Source of the DNA: Streptomyces aurantiogriseus
Lineage (GTDB): Bacteria > Actinomycetota > Actinomycetes > Streptomycetales > Streptomycetaceae
Assembly (NCBI RefSeq): GCF_014649375.1
Contig: NZ_BMSX01000009.1
Span: 124,001 to 188,000 of the forward strand
Reading direction: 5' to 3'
DNA length: 64,000 bases
Shown: piece after piece, positions 27,233 to 35,154 of the stretch
How the letters are laid out: every line of letters begins with the position of its first letter
Numbering within the stretch: position 1 is the stretch's first letter
Notes under the pieces: model-generated
Databases searched by the model: none
Told to the model about the DNA's origin: nothing
What the model saw: the letters and a program-made list of their open reading frames with translations, nothing else
Translations under genes and position numbers: made by a program

Positions 27233-28330
27233 GTGCATGTCGTACTCGCTGGTGGGGGGACCGCCGGCCACATCGAGCCCGCGCTCGCCCTCGCGGACGC
27301 CCTGCGCAGGCAGGACCCGACCGTGGGGATCACGGCCCTGGGCACGGAGCGCGGCCTGGAGACCACGCTCGTTCCCCAGCGGGGCTACGAGCTTGCGCTG
27401 ATCCCGGCGGTTCCGCTGCCGCGCAAGCCCACGCCCGAGCTGATCACCGTCCCGGGCCGGCTGCGCGGCACGATCAAGGCGACCGAGCAGATCCTGGAGC
27501 GCACGAAGGCGGACTGCGTCGTCGGCTTCGGCGGCTATGTCGCCCTGCCCGGCTACCTCGCCGCCAAGCGCCTGGGCGTGCCGATCGTCATCCATGAGGC
27601 CAACGCCCGCCCCGGCCTGGCCAACAAGATCGGCTCCCGGTACGCCGCCCAGGTCGCCGTCTCCACGCCCGACAGCAAGCTCCGCAACGCCCGCTACATC
27701 GGGATCCCGCTGCGCCGCTCCATCGCCACCCTCGACCGGGCCGCGGCGCGCCCGGAGGCCCGCGCGATGTTCGGCCTCGACCCGAACCTGCCCACGCTGC
27801 TCGTCTCCGGCGGCTCGCAGGGGGCCCGCCGCCTCAACGAGGTCGTGCAGCAGGTCGCCCCGTGGCTCCAGCAGGCAGGCATCCAGATCCTGCACGCGGT
27901 CGGCCCGAAGAACGAACTGCCGCACGTCCAGCAGATGCCGGGAATGCCCCCGTACATCCCGGTAAGTTACGTGGACCGGATGGATCTCGCGTACGCCGCG
28001 GCCGACATGATGCTCTGCCGCGCGGGCGCGATGACCGTCGCCGAACTCTCCGCCGTCGGACTCCCGGCCGCCTACGTCCCGCTGCCCATCGGCAACGGCG
28101 AACAGCGGCTCAACGCCCAGCCGGTGGTGAAAGCCGGCGGCGGCCTCCTGGTCGACGATGCGGAACTGACCCCGGAGTGGGTCCGGGAGAACGTCCTGCC
28201 CGTGCTCGCCGACCCGCACCGGCTGTACGAGATGTCCCGCGCCGCCAGCGAGTTCGGCCGCCGGGACGCGGATGACCTGCTCGTCCGCATGGTGTACGAG
28301 GCGATCGCCGCGCACCGTGCACACCACTAG
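27233..28330 (+). CDS. murG: UDP-GlcNAc:lipid I N-acetylglucosaminyltransferase MurG
   Basis: MurG makes lipid II on the inner face of the membrane. The 365-residue GT-B enzyme starts MHVVLAGGGTAGHIEPAL, with the lipid-binding G loop GGGTAGH at residues 7-13. VGFGGYVALPGYLAA is near residue 91, the second G loop GGSQGARRLNEV near residue 193, and AGAMTVAELSAVGLPA in the UDP-GlcNAc site near residue 262. The GTG start lies six bases after the ftsW stop. Confidence 0.95.
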   Translation: MHVVLAGGGTAGHIEPALALADALRRQDPTVGITALGTERGLETTLVPQRGYELALIPAVPLPRKPTPELITVPGRLRGTIKATEQILERTKADCVVGFGGYVALPGYLAAKRLGVPIVIHEANARPGLANKIGSRYAAQVAVSTPDSKLRNARYIGIPLRRSIATLDRAAARPEARAMFGLDPNLPTLLVSGGSQGARRLNEVVQQVAPWLQQAGIQILHAVGPKNELPHVQQMPGMPPYIPVSYVDRMDLAYAAADMMLCRAGAMTVAELSAVGLPAAYVPLPIGNGEQRLNAQPVVKAGGGLLVDDAELTPEWVRENVLPVLADPHRLYEMSRAASEFGRRDADDLLVRMVYEAIAAHRAHH

Positions 28331-28369
28331 GCGCAGCATGTAGGGCTCTGGGAACGAAGGGCAGGGAGC

Positions 28370-29164
28370 GTGGCCGGACCGACCACCGCCGAACGCGGTG
28401 CACGCCAGCAGGAATCGTCCGGCCCGCCTCTCGCCCGGAGGCTGGGCCCACGCCGGCTTCGTACGATCATCGTCCTGGCCCTGGCGGTCGTCCTCCTCGG
28501 GGCGGGCGCCGTCTGGGCGTTGTACGGCTCGCAGTGGCTGCGCGTGGAGCGTGTCTCCGTCTCCGGTACGCGAGTTCTGACGCCGGAGCAGGTGCGCGAG
28601 GCCGCCGACGTGCCCGTCGGGGAACCGCTGATTTCCGTCGACACGGACGCGATCGCGGCGCGTTTGCGCTCGGAATTGCCCCGAATCGACTCGGTTGACG
28701 TGGTCCGCTCCTGGCCCCACGGAATCGGCCTGAAAGTGACCGAGCGTAAGCCGGTCCTGCTGGTTCAAAAGGGGCGGAACTTCGTGGAAGTGGACGACGA
28801 AGGTGTCCGTTTCGCCACGGTTTCCGAGGCTCCTCAGGGTGTTCCCCTTCTCGAATTGGAAACCTCCTCCCCGGGTTCGGCTTCCGCGAGTCTGCGGCGC
28901 TTCGGCGAGAACCGGCTGGTGCGGGAGGCGGTGAAGGTCGCCGACGCCCTTCCGGCCGCCGTCGCCCGGGACACCCGGGTCGTCAAGGTCCGTTCCTACG
29001 ACGACATCTCGCTGGAGTTGAGCGGCGGGCGCACGGTCGCCTGGGGGAGCTCCGAGAAGGGTGCCGCAAAGGCCCGTACCATCACCGCCCTGATGAAAGC
29101 CTCCCCGGCTGCACGGCACTTCGACGTCAGTGTTCCCACCGCCCCTGCGTCATCAGGGAGTTGA
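28370..29164 (+). CDS. ftsQ: Cell division protein FtsQ
   Basis: This 264-residue bitopic divisome protein has a cytoplasmic N-terminus of ~30 residues, a membrane helix at about residues 35-57 and a POTRA domain (VERVSVSGTRVLTPEQVREA) from residue ~62. The FtsQ beta domain follows. The GTG start has GGGAG four bases upstream. Between about 28620 and 28870 third codon positions are noticeably richer in A/T (GAA, GTT, TTC, AAA) than in neighbouring genes. FtsQ links FtsL/DivIC to the ring. Confidence 0.9.
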   Translation: MAGPTTAERGARQQESSGPPLARRLGPRRLRTIIVLALAVVLLGAGAVWALYGSQWLRVERVSVSGTRVLTPEQVREAADVPVGEPLISVDTDAIAARLRSELPRIDSVDVVRSWPHGIGLKVTERKPVLLVQKGRNFVEVDDEGVRFATVSEAPQGVPLLELETSSPGSASASLRRFGENRLVREAVKVADALPAAVARDTRVVKVRSYDDISLELSGGRTVAWGSSEKGAAKARTITALMKASPAARHFDVSVPTAPASSGS

Positions 29165-29254
29165 CGCGCATCCGCGCAGGCCAGCACCCTGGTTGGGCAG
29201 CGACACGGCTGATCACATAGGGTGAAAAGAAAAACGGGAGGTTCGGCGTGTTCG

Positions 29255-29283
29255 TTGAACGGGCGCCACTTGTCGACTTAGTG
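29255..29283 (+). promoter_or_regulatory. Candidate ftsZ promoter
   Basis: TTGAAC (29255-29260) and TTAGTG (29278-29283) are 17 bases apart. The -10 element overlaps a GTGTC motif and the left arm of an inverted repeat (GTGT-C-CTGTTC, 29281-29291, with GAACAGACAC at 29305-29314), so a regulator bound there would touch RNA polymerase. Confidence 0.45.
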
Positions 29284-29320
29284 TCCTGTTCAGAAGACTC
29301 CAAGGAACAGACACACTGGT

Positions 29321-29345
29321 AACCCTAAACTTCAGCGTTAGGGTT
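29321..29345. promoter_or_regulatory. AACCCTAA inverted repeat before ftsZ
   Basis: AACCCTAA (29321-29328) and TTAGGGTT (29338-29345) are perfect 8 bp arms around a nine base loop, 107 bases before the ftsZ start. It could be an operator or a leader hairpin. It is unusually A/T-containing for this genome. Confidence 0.5.
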
Positions 29346-29452
29346 CGGGTCGGCGAAACGGACCGTCCCATTCGGCATCAGTCGCCGGAGCACGGAGCGC
29401 ACAAGCGTCCCGTGATCCGACGACACGTAACTCGAGGCGAGAGGCCTTCGAC

Positions 29453-30649
29453 GTGGCAGCACCGCAGAACTACCTCGCAGTCATCAAAGTCATCGGTGTC
29501 GGCGGCGGTGGTGTCAATGCCATCAACCGGATGATCGAGGTCGGTCTCAAGGGCGTCGAGTTCATCGCCATCAACACCGACGCGCAGGCGCTGTTGATGA
29601 GCGACGCCGACGTCAAGCTCGACGTCGGCCGCGAACTCACCCGCGGACTCGGCGCCGGAGCCAACCCGGCTGTCGGCCGCAAGGCCGCCGAGGACCACCG
29701 CGAGGAGATCGAGGAGGTCCTCAAGGGGGCCGACATGGTCTTCGTGACGGCCGGTGAAGGCGGCGGCACCGGCACCGGCGGGGCGCCCGTCGTGGCCAAC
29801 ATCGCACGCTCCCTGGGCGCCCTCACCATCGGCGTGGTCACGCGCCCGTTCACCTTCGAGGGACGGCGGCGCGCCAACCAGGCCGAGGACGGCATCGCCG
29901 AGCTCCGCGAAGAGGTCGACACCCTCATCGTCATCCCGAACGACCGGCTGCTGTCCATCTCGGACCGCCAGGTCTCCGTCCTCGACGCCTTCAAGTCGGC
30001 GGACCAGGTCCTGCTCTCCGGTGTCCAGGGCATCACCGACCTCATCACCACGCCCGGTCTGATCAACCTCGACTTCGCCGACGTCAAGTCGGTCATGTCC
30101 GAGGCCGGTTCGGCCCTCATGGGCATCGGCTCGGCCCGCGGGGACGACCGCGCGGTGGCCGCGGCCGAGATGGCGATCTCCTCCCCGCTGCTGGAAGCCT
30201 CCATCGACGGTGCCCGGGGTGTCCTGCTCTCCATCTCCGGCGGCTCCGACCTCGGCCTCTTCGAGATCAACGAAGCCGCCCAGCTGGTCAGCGAGGCCGC
30301 CCACCCCGAGGCCAACATCATCTTCGGCGCCGTCATCGACGACGCCCTCGGCGACGAGGTCCGGGTCACCGTGATCGCGGCCGGCTTCGACGGGGGCCAG
30401 CCCCCGGCTCGCCGGGACAACGTCCTCGGCTCCTCCTCGGCCTCGTCCCGCCGCGAGGAGCCCACTCCGGTACGGCAGCCCGAGAGCCGCCCGTCCTTCG
30501 GCTCGCTCGGCAGTGTCACGCCGAAGGAGGAGCCGGAGCCGGCGCCCGAGCCGGTGGCCGACCTCCCGGTCGCCCCGCCGGTGCCCCCGTCGCGGACCTA
30601 CACGGACAGCGCGGCCGAGGAACTGGACGTGCCGGACTTCCTGAAGTGA
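29453..30649 (+). CDS. ftsZ: Tubulin-like division GTPase FtsZ
   Basis: FtsZ (398 residues) polymerises into the Z ring and into sporulation ladders in Streptomyces. Motifs: VIGVGGGGVNAINRM (residues 11-25), the GTP signature AGEGGGTGTGGAP near residue 101, the T7 loop region NLDFADVKSVM near residue 204, an acidic/Pro linker, and the C-terminal peptide ELDVPDFLK that binds SepF and other partners. The GTG start is preceded by GAGAGG. The stop overlaps the pgeF start (GTGA). Confidence 0.97.
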   Translation: MAAPQNYLAVIKVIGVGGGGVNAINRMIEVGLKGVEFIAINTDAQALLMSDADVKLDVGRELTRGLGAGANPAVGRKAAEDHREEIEEVLKGADMVFVTAGEGGGTGTGGAPVVANIARSLGALTIGVVTRPFTFEGRRRANQAEDGIAELREEVDTLIVIPNDRLLSISDRQVSVLDAFKSADQVLLSGVQGITDLITTPGLINLDFADVKSVMSEAGSALMGIGSARGDDRAVAAAEMAISSPLLEASIDGARGVLLSISGGSDLGLFEINEAAQLVSEAAHPEANIIFGAVIDDALGDEVRVTVIAAGFDGGQPPARRDNVLGSSSASSRREEPTPVRQPESRPSFGSLGSVTPKEEPEPAPEPVADLPVAPPVPPSRTYTDSAAEELDVPDFLK

Positions 30650-31374
30650 TAGGTCAGCGCGGACACGTGAGCGGCGCGCACTTCGCCTTCACCGACCGGT
30701 GGGGCGGGGTGAGCGCCGCTCCGTATGAGGAGCTCAACCTCGGTGGCGCGGTCGGCGACGATCCCGGGGCCGTGCGGACCAACCGCGAACTCGCGGCGAA
30801 GTCGCTCGGGTTGGACCCCGGCCTGGTCGTCTGGATGAACCAGGTGCACGGCAAGGACGTGGCCGAGGTCGACGGACCGTGGGGCGACCGCCCCGTCCCC
30901 GAGGTCGACGCGATCGTCACGGCCCGCCGCGGTCTCGCCCTCGCCGTCCTGACCGCCGACTGCACGCCCGTCCTGCTCGCCGACCCCGCCGCCGGGGTCG
31001 TCGCCGCGGCCCACGCCGGACGCCCCGGCATGCTCGCCGGAGTCGTCCCCGCGGCCGTACGGGCCATGGCGGATCTCGGGGCCGAGCCGTCGCGGATCGT
31101 CGCCCGCACCGGGCCCGCCGTCTGCGGCCGGTGCTACGAGGTGCCGGAGGCGATGCGTGCCGAGGTGGCCGCCGTCGAGCCGGCGGCGTACGCCGAGACG
31201 AGCTGGGGCACGCCGGCGGTCGACGTGACCGCCGGGGTGCACGCGCAGCTCGAGCGGCTCGGGGTGCACGACCGGGAGCAGTCGCCGGTGTGCACGCGGG
31301 AGTCGCAGAACCACTTCTCGTACCGCCGCGACCGCACGACAGGGCGACTCGCGGGATATGTCTGGCTGGACTGA
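30646..31374 (+). CDS. pgeF: PgeF/YfiH-family (laccase-domain) protein
   Basis: A 242-residue cytoplasmic protein of the YfiH/YlmD/LACC1 family, called peptidoglycan editing factor or polyphenol oxidase in databases. Members act on purine nucleosides and, in E. coli, prevent L-Ser incorporation into wall precursors. Metal-site motifs: NQVHGKDV near residue 65, LTADCTPVLLAD near residue 104, AAHAGRPGMLAGVV near residue 123, and CTRESQNHFSYRRD at the end. The GTG at 30646 overlaps the ftsZ stop; a second GTG at 30667 is possible. Confidence 0.9.
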   Translation: MIGQRGHVSGAHFAFTDRWGGVSAAPYEELNLGGAVGDDPGAVRTNRELAAKSLGLDPGLVVWMNQVHGKDVAEVDGPWGDRPVPEVDAIVTARRGLALAVLTADCTPVLLADPAAGVVAAAHAGRPGMLAGVVPAAVRAMADLGAEPSRIVARTGPAVCGRCYEVPEAMRAEVAAVEPAAYAETSWGTPAVDVTAGVHAQLERLGVHDREQSPVCTRESQNHFSYRRDRTTGRLAGYVWLD

Positions 31375-31380
31375 TGGGGC

Positions 31381-32100
31381 ATGACGGACCGTAAGGACGA
31401 ACTCGCCGGAAACCTGGCGAAGGTGGAGGAGCGCATCGCCGCCGCGTGCGCGGCCGCCGGGCGAGGGCGGGAGGAGGTGACCCTGATCGTGGTCACCAAG
31501 ACCTATCCGGCGAGCGATGTACGGATCCTGTCGGAACTCGGTGTACGCCACGTCGCCGAGAACCGTGACCAGGACGCGGCGCCCAAGGCCGCGACGTGCT
31601 CGGATCTGCCGCTTTCCTGGCACTTCGTGGGCCAGTTGCAGACCAACAAGGTGCGTTCCGTGGTCGGCTACGCCGATGTCGTGCAGTCCGTCGACCGATC
31701 CAGGCTGGTGACGGCCCTGTCGAACGAGGCCGTCCGGGCGGGTCGCGAGGTCGGATGCCTCATCCAGGTCGCGCTCGACGCGGGTGAGAGCGCGCGGGGG
31801 GAGCGGGGTGGCGTGGCGCCCGGCGGAATCGAAGAGTTGGCCGACCTCGTCGCGGACTCCCCGGGGCTGCGGCTTGACGGACTGATGACCGTCGCACCCC
31901 TGACCGGGGAGTACGCGGGACGCCAACAGGCGGCGTTCGAGCGGTTGATGGATTTGTCGACTGACCTGCGCCGAACCCATCCGGCTGCGAACATGGTCTC
32001 GGCAGGGATGAGTGCGGATCTCGAGGAAGCAGTGGCGGCCGGGGCGACACATGTGCGCGTCGGCACCGCGGTACTCGGAGTCCGCCCCAGGCTCGGGTAA
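31381..32100 (+). CDS. PLP homeostasis protein YggS/YlmE-type
   Basis: This 239-residue protein belongs to the PLPBP (COG0325) family, a TIM-barrel carrier of pyridoxal phosphate without known catalysis. K40 in LIVVTKTYPASD is the PLP-binding lysine. ENRDQDAAPK, SWHFVGQLQTNK and MSAGMSADLEEAVAAGATHVR are the family motifs, with the last segment contacting phosphate. It begins seven bases after pgeF and is part of the ftsZ-sepF region in Gram-positive bacteria. Confidence 0.93.
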   Translation: MTDRKDELAGNLAKVEERIAAACAAAGRGREEVTLIVVTKTYPASDVRILSELGVRHVAENRDQDAAPKAATCSDLPLSWHFVGQLQTNKVRSVVGYADVVQSVDRSRLVTALSNEAVRAGREVGCLIQVALDAGESARGERGGVAPGGIEELADLVADSPGLRLDGLMTVAPLTGEYAGRQQAAFERLMDLSTDLRRTHPAANMVSAGMSADLEEAVAAGATHVRVGTAVLGVRPRLG

Positions 32101-32168
32101 CGTCGCCAGGAAGTCGGACCACAGCAGAAAATATGGTCATTACCGTCGAAAGGCGGGCGTAAGGACCT

Positions 32169-32205
32169 CGTGGATCGCGGGACTTGGCAGTAGTCAGCCG
32201 ATCCA
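32169..32205. promoter_or_regulatory. Inverted repeat upstream of sepF
   Basis: GTGGATCG (32169-32176) and CGATCCAC (32198-32205) are perfect 8 bp arms around a 21 base spacer, ending 23 bases before the sepF ATG. A TATGGT element at 32132-32137 upstream could be a -10 box. A separate sepF promoter with an operator or leader hairpin is possible. Confidence 0.4.
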
Positions 32206-32228
32206 CCACAGAGCGGAGGACTCAGAGC

Positions 32229-32870
32229 ATGGCCGGCGCGATGCGCAAGATGGCGGTCTACCTCGGCCTCGTGGAGGACGATGGGTACGACGGCCGAGGA
32301 TTCGACCCCGACGACGACTTCGAACCCGAGCTCGACCCGGAGCCCGAGCGTGACCATCGGCGGCACGAGCCGTCGCACCAGTCGCACGGTGCACACCAGT
32401 CCCAAAGGGACGAAGAGGTGAGAATCGTGCAACCGCCCGCGCCGCGCGAACCGGTGGCCCGAGCCGCTTCGCCCGTCGCGGAATCCGGACGCCCGGCGCG
32501 CATCGCGCCCGTGGCATCCATCACACAAGAACGTCAGTCCCTGGAGAAGAACGCGCCGGTGATCATGCCCAAGGTCGTGTCGGAACGAGAGCCGTACCGG
32601 ATCACCACGCTTCACCCCCGGACGTACAACGAGGCCCGTACCATCGGGGAACACTTCCGTGAGGGCACGCCGGTGATCATGAATCTGACTGAGATGGATG
32701 ACACAGACGCGAAGCGACTTGTCGACTTTGCGGCCGGTTTGGTGTTTGGTCTTCATGGAAGCATCGAGCGGGTGACGCAGAAGGTGTTCCTGCTGTCTCC
32801 TGCTAACGTCGATGTCACGGCGGAGGACAAGGCCCGCATCGCAGAGGGCGGGTTCTTCAACCAGAGCTGA
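32229..32870 (+). CDS. sepF: Z-ring tether SepF
   Basis: SepF (213 residues) anchors FtsZ to the membrane and is essential for division in actinobacteria lacking FtsA. The N-terminus MAGAMRKMAVYLGLVED is the membrane-binding amphipathic helix. Residues ~20-105 are an acidic then Pro/Arg/Ala-rich linker. The core SepF fold spans residues ~115-205, with RTYNEARTIGEHFREG, NLTEMDDTDAKRLVDFAAG and SIERVTQKVFLLSP. The ATG is preceded by GGAGGA. I placed the start by the amphipathic helix; the frame is open 15 codons further up. Confidence 0.94.
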   Translation: MAGAMRKMAVYLGLVEDDGYDGRGFDPDDDFEPELDPEPERDHRRHEPSHQSHGAHQSQRDEEVRIVQPPAPREPVARAASPVAESGRPARIAPVASITQERQSLEKNAPVIMPKVVSEREPYRITTLHPRTYNEARTIGEHFREGTPVIMNLTEMDDTDAKRLVDFAAGLVFGLHGSIERVTQKVFLLSPANVDVTAEDKARIAEGGFFNQS

Positions 32871-32933
32871 GACGCAAGACCGGAAACAGGCAGTACCGAG
32901 AGCACGTAAGCAGGGGAGAGGGAAGCACCGAAC

Positions 32934-33218
32934 ATGAGCGTGGTCCTGGATGTCGTCTACATCGCGCTGATGGTCTTCCTCATCGTGCTCATCTTCCGGC
33001 TGGTCATGGACTACGTCTTCCAGTTCGCCCGCTCATGGCAACCCGGCAAGGCGATGGTGGTCGTTCTGGAGGCCACCTACACTGTCACCGATCCACCGCT
33101 CAAGCTTCTGCGGCGGGTCATCCCGCCGCTGCGTCTCGGGGGCGTGGCGCTCGACCTGTCCTTCTTCGTACTGATGATCATCGTCTACATCCTGATCTCG
33201 ATCGTGAGCCGGCTGTGA
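32934..33218 (+). CDS. YggT-family membrane protein
   Basis: A 94-residue protein with two hydrophobic segments (about residues 2-24 and 70-92) flanking the conserved loop TVTDPPLKLLRRVIPPLRLGG of the YggT family. It lies between sepF and divIVA, as in most actinobacteria and Bacillus. It is presumably an accessory of envelope growth or division; the molecular role is unknown. Confidence 0.93.
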   Translation: MSVVLDVVYIALMVFLIVLIFRLVMDYVFQFARSWQPGKAMVVVLEATYTVTDPPLKLLRRVIPPLRLGGVALDLSFFVLMIIVYILISIVSRL

Positions 33219-33271
33219 GCGATGTGAACTACCGTCTTGCCGAATGCCGACGACTACGTTGAGGTGAAGAG

Positions 33272-34429
33272 ATGCCGTTGACCCCCGAGGACGTGCGGAA
33301 CAAGCAGTTCACGACCGTCCGCCTCCGAGAAGGCTATGACGAGGACGAGGTCGATGCCTTCCTCGACGAGGTCGAAGCCGAACTGACCCGACTGCTCCGC
33401 GAGAACGAGGACCTGCGCGCCAAGCTGGCCGCGGCCACGCGCGCTGCTGCCCAGAACCAGCAGAACATGCGCAAGCCTCCGGAGCAGCAGGACCAGCAGC
33501 AGGGCATGCCGCAGCAGCAGGGCATGCCGCCTCAGCAGCAGGGCATGCCGCAGCAGGGTATGCGAGGTCCGGGCGCTCCGGTGCCCGCCGGCATATCGGG
33601 CCCGCCGCAGCAGCAGATGGGTGGCCCCATGGGTGGTCCGCCCCAGCTGCCGAGCGGTGCCCCGCAGCTGCCTGCAGGTCCCGGCGGCCAGGGTCCCCAG
33701 GGTCCCGGTCCGATGGGTCAGGGCCCCATGGGGCAGGGTCCGATGGGTGGTCAGCCCCCCATGCAGCAGCAGATGGGTGGCCCGATGGGCGGCCCCATGG
33801 GCGGTCCGATGGGCGGCCCCGGTCAGGGCCCCGGTGGCGACAGCGCCGCCCGTGTCCTCTCGCTGGCCCAGCAGACCGCCGACCAGGCGATCGCCGAGGC
33901 CCGTTCCGAGGCCAACAAGATCGTCGGCGAGGCGCGTTCGCGTGCCGAGGGTCTCGAGCGTGACGCCCGTGCCAAGGCCGACGCTCTGGAGCGGGACGCG
34001 CAGGAGAAGCACCGCGTCGCGATGGGCTCCCTGGAGTCCGCCCGCGCCACGCTGGAGCGCAAGGTCGAGGACCTGCGCGGCTTCGAGCGCGAGTACCGCA
34101 CGCGCCTGAAGTCGTACCTCGAGTCCCAGCTGCGTCAGCTGGAGACCCAGGCCGACGACTCCCTCGCCCCGCCGCGCACCCCTGCCACGGCCTCCCTCCC
34201 GCCGTCCCCGGCGCCCTCCATGGCTCCGGCCGGCGCGAGCGCCCCGTCCTACGGCGGCAACCAGGGCATGGGCGCGCCGAGCCCGGCTGCCCCGTCCTAC
34301 GGTGGCCAGCAGCAGATGTCCCCCGCGATGACCCAGCCGATGGCTCCGGTGCGGCCGCAGGGCCCGTCGCCGATGGGCCAGGCCCCCTCGCCGATGCGCG
34401 GCTTCCTCATCGACGAGGATGACAACTGA
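33272..34429 (+). CDS. divIVA: Polar growth determinant DivIVA
   Basis: DivIVA (385 residues) marks negatively curved membrane at hyphal tips and organises apical wall growth. The N-terminal lipid-binding domain MPLTPEDVRNKQFTTVRLRE and first coiled coil occupy residues 1-60. Residues ~65-190 are a Gln/Met/Gly/Pro low-complexity insert with repeats such as QQQGMP and PMGGPMGG. A second, longer coiled coil follows (residues ~195-290; AQQTADQAIAEARSEAN onward), then a Pro/Ser/Gly tail ending MRGFLIDEDDN. This split coiled-coil layout is the Streptomyces form. Ribosome site GAGGTGAAGAG. Confidence 0.96.
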   Translation: MPLTPEDVRNKQFTTVRLREGYDEDEVDAFLDEVEAELTRLLRENEDLRAKLAAATRAAAQNQQNMRKPPEQQDQQQGMPQQQGMPPQQQGMPQQGMRGPGAPVPAGISGPPQQQMGGPMGGPPQLPSGAPQLPAGPGGQGPQGPGPMGQGPMGQGPMGGQPPMQQQMGGPMGGPMGGPMGGPGQGPGGDSAARVLSLAQQTADQAIAEARSEANKIVGEARSRAEGLERDARAKADALERDAQEKHRVAMGSLESARATLERKVEDLRGFEREYRTRLKSYLESQLRQLETQADDSLAPPRTPATASLPPSPAPSMAPAGASAPSYGGNQGMGAPSPAAPSYGGQQQMSPAMTQPMAPVRPQGPSPMGQAPSPMRGFLIDEDDN

Positions 34430-34464
34430 CGGCCAGTAGTACGCCGTAGGCGTCGGCAGCGTTC

Positions 34465-34508
34465 AAAAGGGCGGGCCCCGGATTTCCATCCGGGGTCCCG
34501 CCCTTTTT
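34465..34508 (+). terminator. Rho-independent terminator after divIVA
   Basis: AAAAGGGCGGG-CCCCGGA pairs with TCCGGGG-T-CCCGCCCTTTT, a stem of about 18 bp with one bulge, followed by a T tract ending the hairpin. It begins 36 bases past the stop. It is a rare classical U-tailed terminator for this genome and marks the end of the division cluster. Confidence 0.9.
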
Positions 34509-34572
34509 ACGCGTGTTGACGATGACCACGGTGGTGCCGGTGGTGTCAGTGGGGCGTTGTAGCGTGCGCGGC

Positions 34573-35154
34573 ATGGGTGAGGGAGAGGTTTGGCAGTACC
34601 GGCAGGCCGACGCCGAGACGCTGCGGCGCTGGGAGGCGTGGGCGAGCGAGGCCCGTACGCAGCTGGCGGCGGCCGGGTTGCCGGTGCAGGCGGAGGGCCT
34701 GGACTCGGCCGTGGGCGCCGGGGCGGTGGTGACGGTGGATCCCGGTGCCGACGACGCCGGCGGGGTCTATGTGGGGTGGCATCCGGCGCCGGTGCTCAGG
34801 GTGGCCGGTATGCAGGCCGCCCTGCGCACCGATCCTCGGGATCCGGCGCTGCGGCACAAGGGCCTGGTCGACGACGCGATGACGCGGGCGATCCGGGAGA
34901 TCCTCACGGCCGGGGGCTTCACGATGGGCGAGAGCCCGAACGACCTGGTGGGGGAGCTGCTGTACGTGGTGGGCCCGCCGGCGGAGCCGCTCCTGGAGAG
35001 GCTGGGTCTGGACGCCCTGCGGGCTTCCGGGGCCCGACAAGAGGGCCCGGCCCCCTCGGGGGAACCGGGCCCTCGTAGGACGCCCCTGCGCCCTTACGCC
35101 TTGCGCAGGCGGAACGTCAGCGTCAGGCCCTCGTCCGTGAACGGGGTGCCGTAG
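34573..35154 (+). CDS. Hypothetical protein between divIVA and ileS
   Basis: A 193-residue cytoplasmic protein from ATG 34573 (MGEGEVWQYRQADAET). Codon use is like the neighbours up to about residue 155. The central part VYVGWHPAPVLRVAGMQAAL and MTRAIREILTAGGFTMGES looks like a compact alpha/beta fold, with no motif I can name. Its 3' end overlaps the convergent ileS gene by 61 bases and contains the ileS terminator hairpin, so the C-terminal ~35 residues are compromised by that role. An upstream GTG-type start at 34513 is less likely, since it falls close to the terminator. Confidence 0.7.
   Translation: MGEGEVWQYRQADAETLRRWEAWASEARTQLAAAGLPVQAEGLDSAVGAGAVVTVDPGADDAGGVYVGWHPAPVLRVAGMQAALRTDPRDPALRHKGLVDDAMTRAIREILTAGGFTMGESPNDLVGELLYVVGPPAEPLLERLGLDALRASGARQEGPAPSGEPGPRRTPLRPYALRRRNVSVRPSSVNGVP
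35041..35074 (-). terminator. ileS terminator inside a convergent gene
   Basis: GAGGGCCCGG (35041-35050) pairs perfectly with CCGGGCCCTC (35065-35074), and CCCCC/GGGGG continue the stem inside, leaving a two-base TC loop plus an AA bulge. Read on the minus strand it begins 20 bases after the ileS stop. It lies within the 3' part of the plus-strand hypothetical gene. Confidence 0.65.

Larger units (their letters stand above)
29165..29452 (+). promoter_or_regulatory. ftsZ control region with GACAC motifs
   Basis: A 288 base non-coding leader, more A/T-rich than its surroundings, precedes ftsZ. It carries GACAC at 29202, 29310 and 29422 and its complement GTGTC at 29281. GACAC is the core motif reported for WhiA/WhiB, the sporulation regulators that act on ftsZ in Streptomyces. 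It also holds two inverted repeats and a plausible promoter, listed separately. Multiple ftsZ promoters are known in Streptomyces. Confidence 0.65.

Noticed and set aside
33480..33840. Possible CRISPR-like repeats in the divIVA region
   Set aside because: The repeats are in frame and encode the Gln/Met/Gly linker; there are no regular spacers.
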